Shown one piece after another: positions 46,281 to 55,234 of a DNA stretch of 64,000 bases (position 1 is the stretch's first letter; each line of letters opens with the position of its first letter). The translations under genes were made by a program, and so were the position numbers. The notes beneath the pieces are model-generated. The model had not been told where the DNA came from, made no database searches, and worked only from the letters and a program-made list of their open reading frames with translations. This stretch comes from Erythrobacter sp. WG (lineage in GTDB: Bacteria > Pseudomonadota > Alphaproteobacteria > Sphingomonadales > Sphingomonadaceae). The DNA is taken from positions 55,300-119,299 of the forward strand of contig NZ_JAPFGY010000007.1 of assembly GCF_026586795.1 (NCBI RefSeq), written 5' to 3'.

Positions 46281-46731
46281 GCTCGCCGCCCTTGCCCTGC
46301 TTGCCGTCGCTTCGCCGTTGGCCGCGCGCGAGAGCCTGGGTGTCTATGACAGCTGGGCGGCGTTCCGGGATGCCTCTCCGGCGCGCTGCTATGCCATCGC
46401 CAAGGCGGGAGGAAAGCTGCCCGCCCCCGCCTATGCGACGATATCGACCTGGCCCGGCAAGGGCGTGCGCGGGGCGGTGCACATCGTCCTCAGCCGCGAG
46501 GTGCCTGCCAAGGCCACCGTCCGCCTCACCGTGGGCGAAAAGCGCTTCACCCTCGTCACCAAGGGCCGGAATGCCTGGGCGGCCGACCCGCAGAGCGAGG
46601 CCGCTATCATCGCCGCGATCCGCTCCGCTACCCGCATGAGCGTATCGGGCGCGGGCTTCACGGATCGTTACTTCCTCAGCGGTGCCGCCACCGCCATCGA
46701 TGCCGCGACCGTGGGGTGTGCGAGCCGATAG
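46273..46731 (+). CDS. Exported IalB-like protein
   Basis: 152 aa starting at the ATG within the greB stop region, so translation is coupled. A signal peptide [19 protein letters not shown] is followed by [21 protein letters not shown] and a beta-rich domain. The W...C pattern resembles invasion-associated locus B family proteins, which in sphingomonads are of unknown role. Two Cys (RCYAIA and VGCASR) could form a disulfide. Confidence 0.72.
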   Translation: MTRLAALALLAVASPLAARESLGVYDSWAAFRDASPARCYAIAKAGGKLPAPAYATISTWPGKGVRGAVHIVLSREVPAKATVRLTVGEKRFTLVTKGRNAWAADPQSEAAIIAAIRSATRMSVSGAGFTDRYFLSGAATAIDAATVGCASR

Positions 46732-46741
46732 GTTGGTCTCC

Positions 46742-46830
46742 TCGCCTCCCCGGGCTTGACCCGGGGCCCCGCTTCTTCCGGTGCAACTTCGCGAAATCAG
46801 CGGAATCCCGGGTCAAGCCCGGGGAGGCGA
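46742..46830. repeat. Perfect 24-bp inverted repeat (CCCGGGTCAAGCCCGGG family)
   Basis: TCGCCTCCCCGGGCTTGACC(CGGG) at 46742-46765 and its exact reverse complement at 46807-46830, separated by 41 bases. A dispersed sphingomonad-type repeat (from memory). Lies between the IalB-like gene and rlmN, where it could form a strong hairpin. Confidence 0.88.
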
Positions 46831-46883
46831 TTGAAGCCTTGTCTGGTCAAAACCTTCAACCGGCACTATATGCCCGCGCACCC

Positions 46884-48143
46884 ATGGCCGATACCGCACT
46901 CATGTCCATCCCGGGCCTCGTCGACCCGGTGCCCGCCGCGCGTGACATCACGCCGCGCGCCGACGGGCGCGTCGACCTGATCGGCCTTCCTCGCCCGCGC
47001 ATCCGCGAGATCTTCGAGGAAGCAGGGCTTGATGCCAAACAGGCCAAGCTGCGCGCCAAGCAGGTGTTCCACTGGCTCTACCACCGCGGCGTCACCGATT
47101 TCGAGGCGATGACCGACATCGCCAAGCCGATGCGCCCGTGGCTGACGGAGCGCTTCGTGATCGGCCGCCCCGACGTGGTCGAGGCGCAGCACTCGGTCGA
47201 CGGCACCCGCAAATGGCTGCTGCGCACCGCCGATGGCCACGATTTCGAGATGGTCTTCATCCCTGATGAAACCCGCGGCACGCTGTGCGTCTCCAGCCAG
47301 GTCGGCTGCACGCTCACCTGCTCCTTCTGCCACACCGGCACGATGAAGCTCGTGCGCAACCTCACCCCCGGCGAGATCGTCGGGCAGGTGATGCTCGCCC
47401 GCGATGCGCTGGGCGAATGGCCGCGCGGGACGATGGTCTCGGACGCCGACGCGATCGACGAGGATGACGAGGCCGGCCACTACACCGCCGACGGACGCCT
47501 GCTCACCAACATCGTGATGATGGGCATGGGCGAGCCGCTCTATAATTTCGACCATGTGCGCGATGCGCTGAAGCTGGTGATGGACGGCGATGGCCTTGCC
47601 CTTTCCAAGCGCCGCATCACGCTTTCGACCAGCGGCGTCATCCCGATGATGGAACGCTGCGGCGAGGAGATCGGGGTGAACCTTGCGGTGTCCCTGCACG
47701 GCGTGCGCAAGGAGGTGCGCGACGAGCTGGTGCCGCTCAACAAGAAATACGGCATCGAGCAGCTGCTGCAGGCCTGCGCCGACTACCCCGGCGCGTCGAA
47801 CGCGCGGCGGATCACCTTCGAATACGTCATGATCAAGGACAAGAACGACAGCGACGATGACGCGCGCGAGCTTGTCCGCCTTCTCAAGCAGTTCAACCTC
47901 CCCGCCAAGGTCAACCTGATCCCCTTCAACCCCTGGCCGGGCGCGGGTTACGAGACCTCGGCGCCTGAGCGCATCCGTCGCTTCTCCGAAATCGTTTTCG
48001 AAGGCGGCTTTTCGGCCCCCGTGCGCACTCCGCGCGGGCGCGATATCGATGCGGCTTGCGGGCAGTTGAAGACGGCGGCCGAAAAGAAGTCGCGCGCTCA
48101 GCGGGATCGTGAAGCGGCTGCGGCAGCTGCCGAGCAGGCTTGA
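46884..48143 (+). CDS. rlmN: 23S rRNA (adenine2503-C2)/tRNA (A37-C2) methyltransferase RlmN
   Basis: 419 aa from the ATG giving [12 protein letters not shown]. An ATG at 46902 is an alternative, and upstream frame through the repeat is rejected. Radical-SAM cysteines C-x3-C-x2-C occur in [43 protein letters not shown] (second methyl-carrying Cys) and LIPFNPWPG are hallmark blocks. Overlaps the next gene by four bases (TTGA). Confidence 0.96.
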   Translation: MADTALMSIPGLVDPVPAARDITPRADGRVDLIGLPRPRIREIFEEAGLDAKQAKLRAKQVFHWLYHRGVTDFEAMTDIAKPMRPWLTERFVIGRPDVVEAQHSVDGTRKWLLRTADGHDFEMVFIPDETRGTLCVSSQVGCTLTCSFCHTGTMKLVRNLTPGEIVGQVMLARDALGEWPRGTMVSDADAIDEDDEAGHYTADGRLLTNIVMMGMGEPLYNFDHVRDALKLVMDGDGLALSKRRITLSTSGVIPMMERCGEEIGVNLAVSLHGVRKEVRDELVPLNKKYGIEQLLQACADYPGASNARRITFEYVMIKDKNDSDDDARELVRLLKQFNLPAKVNLIPFNPWPGAGYETSAPERIRRFSEIVFEGGFSAPVRTPRGRDIDAACGQLKTAAEKKSRAQRDREAAAAAAEQA

Positions 48144-48733
48144 GCGCCGACCCCGACACCATCGCCTTCTACCAGGCGCGCGCGCCGCACTGGGTGTTCC
48201 ACTCGGGCGAGGCGCACAGCCACCAGCTTGACGCCTTCCTCGACCGCCTGCCCGAAGGCAGCGCCGTGCTGGAGCTCGGCTGCGGCGGCGGGCGCGATGC
48301 CGACCACATCCGCAGGCGCGGCTTCGCAATCGACGCGACCGATGCGGCGCCGGCTCTCGTCAAGCGCGCCAACGAGGCTTTCGCTCTGGCTGCGCGGGTG
48401 ATGGCCTTCCATGAACTGGACGCCGAGGCCGCCTATGCCGGGGTGTGGGCGCACGCCAGCTTGCTCCACTGCCCGCGCGCCGCGCTCCCCGATGTGCTCG
48501 CCCGCATCCACCGCGCGCTGAGGCAGGAGGGATGGTTCTTTTCGAGTTACAAGCTCGGCGACGGCGAAGGCCGCGATCTTCTGGGCCGGCTCCACAATTT
48601 CCCCTCGCCCGAATGGCTGCTTGGGGCCTACGCCGGGGCCGGTTTCACCATCGAGTCGCACACAATCTACGCCGGCAGAGCCAGCGACGGGAAGCAGCGC
48701 GACTGGATCGATCTGATCGCGAGGAAAGCATGA
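48140..48733 (+). CDS. Class I SAM-dependent methyltransferase
   Basis: 197 aa, TTG start overlapping the rlmN stop. No better start is seen without losing [18 protein letters not shown] motif [16 protein letters not shown] and motif post-[13 protein letters not shown] are clear, followed by [23 protein letters not shown] and [10 protein letters not shown]. Substrate unknown. It overlaps the MOSC gene by four bases (ATGA), making a coupled trio with rlmN. Confidence 0.85.
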   Translation: MSADPDTIAFYQARAPHWVFHSGEAHSHQLDAFLDRLPEGSAVLELGCGGGRDADHIRRRGFAIDATDAAPALVKRANEAFALAARVMAFHELDAEAAYAGVWAHASLLHCPRAALPDVLARIHRALRQEGWFFSSYKLGDGEGRDLLGRLHNFPSPEWLLGAYAGAGFTIESHTIYAGRASDGKQRDWIDLIARKA

Positions 48734-49371
48734 CCCGCTGGACCATCGAGGCCGTCTGCACCGGCACCGCCCGCCCGTTCCACGGCGCCGAACTCAGCGC
48801 CTTCGCCAAGCGCCCGCAGGAGGGTCCGGTCCAGATCCACGCCGAGGGCCTTGCGCCCGACGAGCAGGCCGACCGCACCGTCCACGGCGGGCCCGAACAG
48901 GCGCTGCACCTCTATCCGCTCGATCACCACGCCTTCTGGCGCGGGGTGATCGGCGACCACCCGGCGCTCGCAGAGCCGGGCGGGTTCGGCTCGAACCTCG
49001 CCGTCACCGGCCTCACCGAGGAGATGGTCCACATCGGCGACCGCTTCCGCTGCGGTTCGGCGCTGATCGAGGTCAGCCGCCCACGCAGCCCGTGCTGGAA
49101 GATCGAGCACCGTTTCGGCCACAAGGGGATGGTTGCGCAGGTCATCAAGACCGGGCGCTGCGGCTGGTATTTCCGGGTGATCGAGACAGGCGATGTCGCG
49201 GCGGGCGATTCGCTCGAGCGGGTTGCTTTGGGCGCCGCCGACTGGAGCATCGCGCGGGTGTTCCGCGCCCTGACAGGCGGCAAGGCCACGCGCGAGGACC
49301 TTGCCGAACTCGCCCAACTGCCCGCACTCACCCCCTATCTGCGCGCCAAGGCGGCCGCCAAGCTCGGATGA
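48730..49371 (+). CDS. MOSC domain-containing protein (YiiM-like)
   Basis: 213 aa. GLAPDEQADRTVHGGPEQALHLYP and GSNLAVTGLTEEMVHIGDRFRCGSALIEVSRPRSPCWKIEHRFG are the MOSC blocks with the conserved Cys (PCWKI). MOSC proteins move sulfur or bind molybdenum cofactor; YiiM acts on N-hydroxylated base analogues. The molybdopterin enzyme at 52076 is a possible cofactor-linked neighbour, but not close enough to prove it. Confidence 0.88.
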   Translation: MTRWTIEAVCTGTARPFHGAELSAFAKRPQEGPVQIHAEGLAPDEQADRTVHGGPEQALHLYPLDHHAFWRGVIGDHPALAEPGGFGSNLAVTGLTEEMVHIGDRFRCGSALIEVSRPRSPCWKIEHRFGHKGMVAQVIKTGRCGWYFRVIETGDVAAGDSLERVALGAADWSIARVFRALTGGKATREDLAELAQLPALTPYLRAKAAAKLG

Positions 49372-49465
49372 GGCACGGTTCATCGTGCAAAGCTGTAATC
49401 TGAACAAATCCTGCTGCTGGCTGACAAGATTGTTCAGCTGAGGTTCTTGCAAACTGAACGAAAAG

Positions 49466-49506
49466 GGTCGTGCTCCATCGGGGAGCCCTAATCAGGGATA
49501 ACGACC
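49466..49506 (+). promoter_or_regulatory. Structured 5'UTR directly ahead of a glycine-zipper gene
   Basis: GGTCGT (49466-49471) pairs perfectly with ACGACC (49501-49506), which touches the ATG. Inside are GCTCC-ATCGG-GGAGC and CCT-AATC-AGG hairpins, so a compact three-way junction can form. The presumed Shine-Dalgarno AGGGA lies inside it. Upstream, CTGAACAA...TTGTTCAG also forms an inverted repeat. Possible RNA thermometer or translational switch; inference only. Confidence 0.4.
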
Positions 49507-49950
49507 ATGAAGAACATCGCTCTCCTCATCGCCGCCGGATCGGTCGCCGCCACCGCGATCCCCGCGCAGGCCTTCGACGCTCCCGTCGCCCCGGCGCCGG
49601 TGACCGCCAGCCACGTCGCGGTCGCCTCGCCCTTCGCCGAGGTTGCAAACTACGACCGCCGCTGGGACGATCGCCGCTTCCGCGACGACCGCCGCTGGGA
49701 TGATCGCGGTCGCTGGAACGACCGTCGCTTCGACGACCGCCGCGCCGACTACTGGCAGGGCAACGACGGCCGCTGGCGCTGCCGCCGTGCCGACGGCACC
49801 ACCGGCCTCCTGGTCGGCGCTGTCGGCGGGGCCCTGCTCGGCCGCACCATCGACACCCGCGGCGACCGCTCGCTCGGCACCATCCTGGGTGCGGTGGGCG
49901 GCGGCCTCCTGGGTCGCGAGATCGACCGCGGCGGCGCACGCTGCCGCTGA
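49507..49950 (+). CDS. Glycine-zipper exported protein (tandem copy 1)
   Basis: 147 aa. Signal peptide MKNIALLIAAGSVAATAIPAQAF, then an Asp/Arg-rich tract (WDDRRFRDDRRWDDRG type, ~50-80), then WRCRR and a glycine-zipper: GTTGLLVGAVGGALLGRTID and LGAVGGGLLGREIDRG. The latter resembles 2TM glycine-zipper (Rickettsia 17-kDa-like) surface antigens. Sits outside the inner membrane. Paralogue 130 bp downstream. Preceded by a structured UTR and followed by a perfect hairpin. Confidence 0.85.
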   Translation: MKNIALLIAAGSVAATAIPAQAFDAPVAPAPVTASHVAVASPFAEVANYDRRWDDRRFRDDRRWDDRGRWNDRRFDDRRADYWQGNDGRWRCRRADGTTGLLVGAVGGALLGRTIDTRGDRSLGTILGAVGGGLLGREIDRGGARCR

Positions 49951-49968
49951 GATGAAGCCGGTGCGAGG

Positions 49969-49994
49969 CGGGCTTCCGGCGTATCGGAAGCCCG
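49969..49994 (+). terminator. Hairpin after glycine-zipper gene 1
   Basis: Perfect 10-bp stem CGGGCTTCCG (49969-49978)/CGGAAGCCCG (49985-49994) with a 6-base loop, 18 bp after the stop. No U run follows, so termination may be partial. A second stem GCGTGA/TCACGC follows around 50019-50044. Confidence 0.6.
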
Positions 49995-50079
49995 TCCTGC
50001 CGCGTGTTATCTTTCCTGCGTGAATGCGCTTGGGCACTCACGCGTTCAGAAGCAGCCAGAACCGCAAGGAGAAACTGCC

Positions 50080-50460
50080 ATGAAGAAACTCGCTTTGATC
50101 ATCGCCGCCGGCGCCATGACCCTGCCGGTCGCAACCCCGGCGATGGCCGATCCGCCGCGTCACGCCAACGCCTGGGGCAAGCGCGCCAAGGACCAGCAGC
50201 GCATCTACGACAGCCGTGGCCGTTACTACGAGCCGCGCCGGCTTGGCCGGGACGACCGGGTGTGGCGCGGCGACGACGGGCGCTGGCGCTGCCGCCGGGA
50301 CAACGGCACCACCGGTCTGTTGATCGGCGCGGGCGTGGGTGCCCTCGCCGGCCGCGCGATCGACACCCGCGGCGACCGCACGCTGGGCACGGTGCTCGGT
50401 GCTGTCGGCGGCGGCCTGCTGGGCCGCGAGATCGACCGCGGCGACATCCGCTGCCGCTGA
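50080..50460 (+). CDS. Glycine-zipper exported protein (tandem copy 2)
   Basis: 126 aa from an ATG with AAGGAG upstream. Signal peptide MKKLALIIAAGAMTLPVATPAMA. The C-terminal ~55 residues (RWRCRRDNGTTGLLIGAGVG, DTRGDRTLGTVLGAVGGG) are nearly identical to copy 1, but the middle lacks its long Asp/Arg repeat. A duplicated pair with similar likely location at the cell envelope. Confidence 0.85.
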   Translation: MKKLALIIAAGAMTLPVATPAMADPPRHANAWGKRAKDQQRIYDSRGRYYEPRRLGRDDRVWRGDDGRWRCRRDNGTTGLLIGAGVGALAGRAIDTRGDRTLGTVLGAVGGGLLGREIDRGDIRCR

Positions 50461-50537
50461 TCCGCTGAAGCGCCGGGAGCGGTCCGCAAGCCCCTCCCCG
50501 ATTGAAGCGGAGCCCCGGCGCTGATAGCCCCGCTGTC

Positions 50538-51326
50538 ATGCCCGATCCCGACAGCACCCGCACAGCCGCTCGCCCCGCCGTCCTCGTGACCGGCGGGGCG
50601 ACGCGCATCGGCGCCGCCATCACCCGCCGCTTCTCCGCGGCGGGCTGGCACGTCGTCATCCACCACCGCGCCTCCGCCAAGGACGCCGAGGCGCTCGCCG
50701 CAGCGCTGCCTTCGGCCGAGACGATCCGCTTCGACCTTCTCGACGACGAGGCGGCGGTCGGTGCGGTGACCAGCCTCGCGGCGCGGCTCCCCGGCTGGCG
50801 GTGCCTCGTTAACTCGGCCTCGGTCTTCGACTATGACGGTGTAACCGCATTGAACCCGGCAACGAACCGGGAGGCGATGCAGGTCAACGCCCTCGCCCCG
50901 GCCCGGCTCGCCCAGGCCTTTCTCGCCCATGCTGCAGGCCAGCCGCTGCGCACCGTGATCCACGTCACGGACATGAAAATTGAAAATACGAACCCCGATT
51001 TCTTCAGCTACACCATGGCCAAACACGCGCTGGCGTCCACTATCGGGATGCTGGCCAAGGGCCACGCCGGCGATCCGGGAGTCCGGATTTACGGCCTGGC
51101 TCCCGGCGCGGTGCTGGCGAGCCACGACCAGCGCGAGGAGGAAACGGAGATTTCGCACCGGCTGAACCTGCTCCAGCGCAAGACGGGCCCCGGGGAGATC
51201 GCCGATGCGGCACTGTTCCTCGCCGGCGGTGCGCTGACGAGCGGGCAGAGCCTCTTCATCGACAGCGGGCAGCACCTGCTCGACCAGCCGCGCGACGTGA
51301 TCTGGCTCGCGCGCGAAGAGGCATAG
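50538..51326 (+). CDS. Short-chain dehydrogenase/reductase
   Basis: 262 aa from the ATG at 50538. VLVTGGATRIGAAITRRF is the NAD(P)-binding TGxxxxIG motif, NSASVF the NNAG-like motif, and YTMAKHAL the catalytic YxxxK. The overall pattern (VTGGATRIG, HVTDM) resembles FolM-type dihydropterin reductases, but other substrates are possible. It lies 10 bp ahead of the cytochrome b gene. Confidence 0.85.
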   Translation: MPDPDSTRTAARPAVLVTGGATRIGAAITRRFSAAGWHVVIHHRASAKDAEALAAALPSAETIRFDLLDDEAAVGAVTSLAARLPGWRCLVNSASVFDYDGVTALNPATNREAMQVNALAPARLAQAFLAHAAGQPLRTVIHVTDMKIENTNPDFFSYTMAKHALASTIGMLAKGHAGDPGVRIYGLAPGAVLASHDQREEETEISHRLNLLQRKTGPGEIADAALFLAGGALTSGQSLFIDSGQHLLDQPRDVIWLAREEA

Positions 51327-51336
51327 GGGAACACGC

Positions 51337-52083
51337 ATGGCCAAGAAGCACGCTCTCTCGACGCGGATCTGGCACTGGATCAACGCCGTCGCGATCATCG
51401 TGCTGTTCATGTCGGGTCTGAACATCTCCAATGCCCACCGCAATCTCTATTGGGGCGAATACGGGTTCGACCCTGCCGACGCCTGGCTCCACGTGATCCG
51501 CTTCCCCGGCTGGGCGACGATCCCGGGGCACTACAACCTCGCGCTCGCCCGCGACTGGCACATCACCATGGCCTGGCCCTTCGGCGTGGGCGTGCTCTTC
51601 ATCTGGATAGCGATGCTGGCGAATGGCCACTTCCGCCGCGATCTCACCACGACGCCTCGCGACTGGACACCCGGCGCGGTGATCGCCTCGATCAGGGCGC
51701 ATTCCGGCACGGGCGCAGGTGGACACGGGCACGGCTACAATCCGGTGCAGAAGATCCTCTATGGCGGCGTCTTCGGCGTGCTCCTGCCGCTGATGCTGCT
51801 CAGCGGGCTTGCGATCAGCCCCGGCGCGGGCGGCTATGCCCCGTGGCTCATCGACCTGTTCGCCGGCCGCCAGACCGCACGCTCGCTGCACTTTATCGCC
51901 GCCTGGGGCATCTTCGCCTTCTTCGTGATCCATATCGTGCTGGCGCTCGCCGATTGGCGGCTGATCCTCGAGATGTTCACCGGCGGCCGGCGTGAGGAGG
52001 CACCTGCCGAAGCGCCGCCGCCTGCCCCACCCCTGCCCGACCCCGTCCTTGCCGCCGAAGAGGGAGCGCCCGCCCATGGTTGA
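51337..52083 (+). CDS. Cytochrome b/b6-like membrane protein
   Basis: 248 aa with about five hydrophobic segments. WHWINAVAIIVLFMSGL, WHITMAWPFGVGVLF, LHFIAAWGIFAFFVIHIVLA contain histidines that would bind two hemes, as in b561/formate-dehydrogenase gamma-type cytochromes. It overlaps the start of the molybdopterin enzyme by eight bases, so it is probably its quinol-linked membrane partner. Confidence 0.9.
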   Translation: MAKKHALSTRIWHWINAVAIIVLFMSGLNISNAHRNLYWGEYGFDPADAWLHVIRFPGWATIPGHYNLALARDWHITMAWPFGVGVLFIWIAMLANGHFRRDLTTTPRDWTPGAVIASIRAHSGTGAGGHGHGYNPVQKILYGGVFGVLLPLMLLSGLAISPGAGGYAPWLIDLFAGRQTARSLHFIAAWGIFAFFVIHIVLALADWRLILEMFTGGRREEAPAEAPPPAPPLPDPVLAAEEGAPAHG

Positions 52084-52825
52084 CCTGCCGCGCCGCTCGC
52101 TGATCGCCGGGATCGCCGCCCTGGGCGCGACCGCGTGCTCCAAGATAAACGAAAGCCCGGCCACCAAGGGCCTGTTCAAGGCCGCCGAGGACGGGCACCG
52201 CGCGCTTCACCGCGCGCTCGCGAGCAAGCAGGGGATGGCCAAGGAGTTCCGCCCCGACCAGCGCTCGCCCACCTTCCGGGGCAATGGCTCGGTGACGGTC
52301 GCCGATCCCTTCTACCAGCAGCAGCTCGCCAGTGGCTTTCCCGACTGGCGGCTCGCGGTGACGGGCCTCGTCGAGCAGCCGCTCGCGCTGTCGCTGGCGG
52401 AGGTGAAGGCCCTGCCCCAGCGCACCCAGATCACCCGCCACGACTGCGTCGAGGGCTGGAGCGCGATCGGCGAATGGCAGGGGCCCCAGCTCGCCCACCT
52501 TCTCGATGCGGCGAAGGTGAAGAAGGAGGCGAAGTTCATCGTCTTCCGCTGCGCCGACACGCTTTACGGGCGCGACTATTACGAGAGCATCGACATGGTC
52601 GATGCCTACCACCCCCAGACGATCATCGCCCATTCGCTGAACGGCGAGCCTCTCCCGGAGAAGAACGGCGCGCCGCTGAGGATGCGGATCGAGCGGCAGC
52701 TGGGCTACAAGCAGGCGAAATACGTGAAGGCGATCGAGGCGGTGGAGAGCTTCGACAAGATCGGCCAGGGCGGCGGCGGCTTCTGGGAGGATGTCGCCGG
52801 CTACCAGTGGTACGCCGGGGTCTAG
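52076..52825 (+). CDS. Molybdopterin-dependent oxidoreductase (YedY/sulfite oxidase superfamily)
   Basis: 249 aa. N-terminus LPRRSLIAGIAALGATAC looks like a twin-arginine signal and possibly a lipobox. RHDCVEGWSAIGEW holds the Cys expected to ligate molybdenum. YYESIDMVDAYHPQTIIAH and GAPLRMRIERQLGYKQAKYVK are sulfite-oxidase-fold blocks. Probably periplasmic, receiving electrons from the upstream cytochrome. Similar in logic to MsrPQ but the cytochrome is not MsrQ. Substrate unknown. Confidence 0.88.
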   Translation: MVDLPRRSLIAGIAALGATACSKINESPATKGLFKAAEDGHRALHRALASKQGMAKEFRPDQRSPTFRGNGSVTVADPFYQQQLASGFPDWRLAVTGLVEQPLALSLAEVKALPQRTQITRHDCVEGWSAIGEWQGPQLAHLLDAAKVKKEAKFIVFRCADTLYGRDYYESIDMVDAYHPQTIIAHSLNGEPLPEKNGAPLRMRIERQLGYKQAKYVKAIEAVESFDKIGQGGGGFWEDVAGYQWYAGV

Positions 52826-53262
52826 CCTTCCGGAAACACCCGCTGCATGGTCCCCCAGCCGTTGGCAATCAGCTCCTCGAGCACCGTGAGATCGACGTCC
52901 GCCAGCGTCTTGACGTAGAGGCAGGCCTTGCCGCTTTCGTGCTTTCCGAGCCGCGCCAGCGCATCGTCGCGCTGCGCGGCTTCCGCCTCGTCACTATAGC
53001 CGGAGGAGAGATAGAGCACGTGCTTGGGCTTGCGCGGGCTGAAGCCGATCTTGAGCGAGTTCACCTTGCGCCCGCTGTCGTAGACGGTGTCGTATTCGCC
53101 GTAGCCGATGATGCTCGGCCCCCACATCTTCGGTTCGCGCCCGGTCACCTTGCGGAACAGCGTATCGAGCACCCGCGCCTCGTCACGGCGTCCGGCCGGC
53201 TCGACACCGTCGAGGAACGTTTCGGCCGCAATCCCGGTGATCGTCGTCTTGGCCTCTGCCAT
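52822..53262 (-). CDS. DUF1801 domain protein
   Basis: 146 aa. FLDGVEPAGRRDEARVLDTLF, VTGREPKMWGPSIIGYG and IGFSPRKPKHVLYLSSGY are DUF1801 (YdhG-like) blocks. Function unknown. Its stop overlaps that of the molybdoenzyme gene (CTAG). Confidence 0.88.
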   Translation of the reverse strand: MAEAKTTITGIAAETFLDGVEPAGRRDEARVLDTLFRKVTGREPKMWGPSIIGYGEYDTVYDSGRKVNSLKIGFSPRKPKHVLYLSSGYSDEAEAAQRDDALARLGKHESGKACLYVKTLADVDLTVLEELIANGWGTMQRVFPEG

Positions 53263-53358
53263 CAGCCGCACTCCCGCCCCGCGCCGCTCCCGCAGCTGCG
53301 ATATTGCCAATCCCGCGCGCCAGTCTATCGCTGATCGCAACCCCTCGAAAGGAGTTTC

Positions 53359-54585
53359 ATGAGCAAGCCTCTCCTCGACCGTTTCCTGACCCGCGGCGTC
53401 ACCCAGGGCCGCCTCGGCGTCGTCTTCGCCGACGGCAGCGCCAGCACCTATGGCGCGCCGGCCGCGGGCTTTCCCGAAGTCGTCCTGCGCTTCACCGACG
53501 ACCGCGTGCCGCGCGACATCATCATGGACCCGCGCCTGGGCGCGGCCGAGGCCTTCATCGACGGGCGGCTCGTAATCGAGGAAGGCGACGTCATGGACCT
53601 CGTCAGCCTGCTGCGCGCCAACAACCCGTGGGACAAGGGCGGCGACATCGGCCCGCCGAGCGCCTTCAACCGCGTCGTTAACCGCGCGACCTTCTTTGCC
53701 GAACAGATCAACAACCGGGTCGGCGCGAAGAAGAACGTCGCGCACCACTATGACATCGGCAACGATCTCTACGCGCTGATGCTCGATTCCGAACACTGGC
53801 AATATTCCTGCGCCTACTGGCCCGAAGGCGTGACCACGCTTGCCGAGGCGCAGGGCGCGAAGCTTGCGCATATCGCGGCCAAGCTGGCGCTGAAGCCCGG
53901 CAACACGGTGCTCGACATCGGCTGCGGCTGGGGCGGCATGGCGATCCACCTCGCAAAGCACCACGACGTTCGCGTGACCGGCATCACCCTCTCCGAGGAA
54001 CAGGCCGCACTCGCCCGCGAGCGCGTGCGCGAGGCCGGCGTCGCCGACAAGGTGACGATCCTCCTCGAGGACTACCGCGACACCGCCGCGAGCGGACGCC
54101 GGTTCGACCGGATCGTGTCGGTCGGGATGTTCGAACACGTGGGGCGCGCGCAGTTCGAGACGTTCTTCGAGGCCTGCGCCAACATCCTCGCCGATGACGG
54201 GGTGATGCTGCTGCACACCATCGGCCGCTTCGGTACGCCCGGCACCACCGACGCCTTCACCCGCAAGTACATCTTCCCCGGCGGCTACATCCCCGCCCTG
54301 TCGGAAACTGTCGCGGCGTCCGAGAAGTATCGCCTGATCGCGTCGGACATCGAGACGCTGCGGCTGCACTACGCCAAGACGATCCGCGCCTGGTATGCCA
54401 ACTGTATGGAACACAAGGACGCGATCGTCGCCATGTACGACGAGAAGTTCTTCCGGATGTGGACCTTCTACCTCGCGGGCGCGGCGACCGTGTTCGAGAA
54501 CGGGGGCATGGGCAATTACCAGATCCAGTATATCCGCAGCCGCCACGCCCTGCCGATCACGCGGGATTACCTGATCGGCAGCTAG
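53359..54585 (+). CDS. Cyclopropane-fatty-acyl-phospholipid synthase family protein
   Basis: 408 aa. VLDIGCGWGGMAIHLA is the SAM site, HYDIGNDLYALMLDSEHWQYSCAYWP and VGMFEHVG are Cfa hallmarks, and YIFPGGYIP is near the end. It transfers a methylene group to unsaturated acyl chains, hardening the membrane. AAAGGAGTTTC precedes the ATG. Confidence 0.93.
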   Translation: MSKPLLDRFLTRGVTQGRLGVVFADGSASTYGAPAAGFPEVVLRFTDDRVPRDIIMDPRLGAAEAFIDGRLVIEEGDVMDLVSLLRANNPWDKGGDIGPPSAFNRVVNRATFFAEQINNRVGAKKNVAHHYDIGNDLYALMLDSEHWQYSCAYWPEGVTTLAEAQGAKLAHIAAKLALKPGNTVLDIGCGWGGMAIHLAKHHDVRVTGITLSEEQAALARERVREAGVADKVTILLEDYRDTAASGRRFDRIVSVGMFEHVGRAQFETFFEACANILADDGVMLLHTIGRFGTPGTTDAFTRKYIFPGGYIPALSETVAASEKYRLIASDIETLRLHYAKTIRAWYANCMEHKDAIVAMYDEKFFRMWTFYLAGAATVFENGGMGNYQIQYIRSRHALPITRDYLIGS

Positions 54586-54705
54586 AGCGCGGGCCCTCGC
54601 GCGATTGTTCTTGCGGGGGCCTGTCGAATCCGCATCTGCGCGTGCGTCTTCCTGTCAGAAGTCCGGCAGACCTCCTCTGCCGGGCCCTGCAGAAGGACGC
54701 CTTGC

Positions 54706-55155
54706 ATGACCACCACCGCCTCTCCGCTTGCTACCCCCCACCCGCTCGCCGCTCGCATCGCCGCTGGGCTCGGCCTGTTGTGGAGCCTGTTCGGCGCCTT
54801 CCAATTCGTTGTGCAGACCTTCAATGACGAGGCGGGGCTGATCGCGAACGGGATGACTCCCGGACAGGCGCAGCTCTATGCGGGCCTTCCGGCCTGGATG
54901 GCGGTCGCCTTCGCGCTCGGCACCATCGGCAGCTCGATCGGCAGCGTGTTGCTGCTTGCGGCCCGCAAGGCGAGCGTAGCTGTGCTCGCGATCTCGCTCG
55001 TCGCCTACGCCGCGCTCTGGGCGGGAGACGCAATCTACGGTGTTTTTGCCGCCTTCGGCGCGCCGCAGGTCGTGGTGCTCAGCTTCGTGGTCACGGTCGC
55101 GGCGGGCCTCCTGTGGCTCGCTCGCCGGCTCGGGAAGCGCGGCGTGCTGGGATAG
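54706..55155 (+). CDS. Hypothetical four-helix membrane protein
   Basis: 149 aa with four hydrophobic segments (AARIAAGLGLLWSLFGAFQFV, AWMAVAFALGTIGSSIGSVLL, VLAISLVAYAALWAGDAIYG, VVLSFVVTVAAGLLWLA). No known domain. GAAGGACG precedes the ATG. Confidence 0.75.
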   Translation: MTTTASPLATPHPLAARIAAGLGLLWSLFGAFQFVVQTFNDEAGLIANGMTPGQAQLYAGLPAWMAVAFALGTIGSSIGSVLLLAARKASVAVLAISLVAYAALWAGDAIYGVFAAFGAPQVVVLSFVVTVAAGLLWLARRLGKRGVLG

Positions 55156-55166
55156 AGCCCCCGGGC

Positions 55167-55226
55167 GGGAGCGCGACCGTCCATCAGCGAATGCCCGAAA
55201 GGGGGGAGGCCGCGGTCGACGCTCCC
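55167..55226. terminator. Hairpin between convergent genes
   Basis: GGGAGCG-CGACCG (55167-55179) pairs with CGGTCG-A-CGCTCCC (55213-55226) across a 33-base loop. It sits between two genes that end here and may stop transcripts from both sides. Confidence 0.5.
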
Positions 55227-55234
55227 CCTTGCGG

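Noticed and set aside
49432..49446. GTTC-AGCTGAG-GTTC, a second SOS-box-like motif
   Set aside because: With eight fixed bases about one or two such motifs are expected by chance in 64 kb on both strands, and the downstream gene is not a repair gene.
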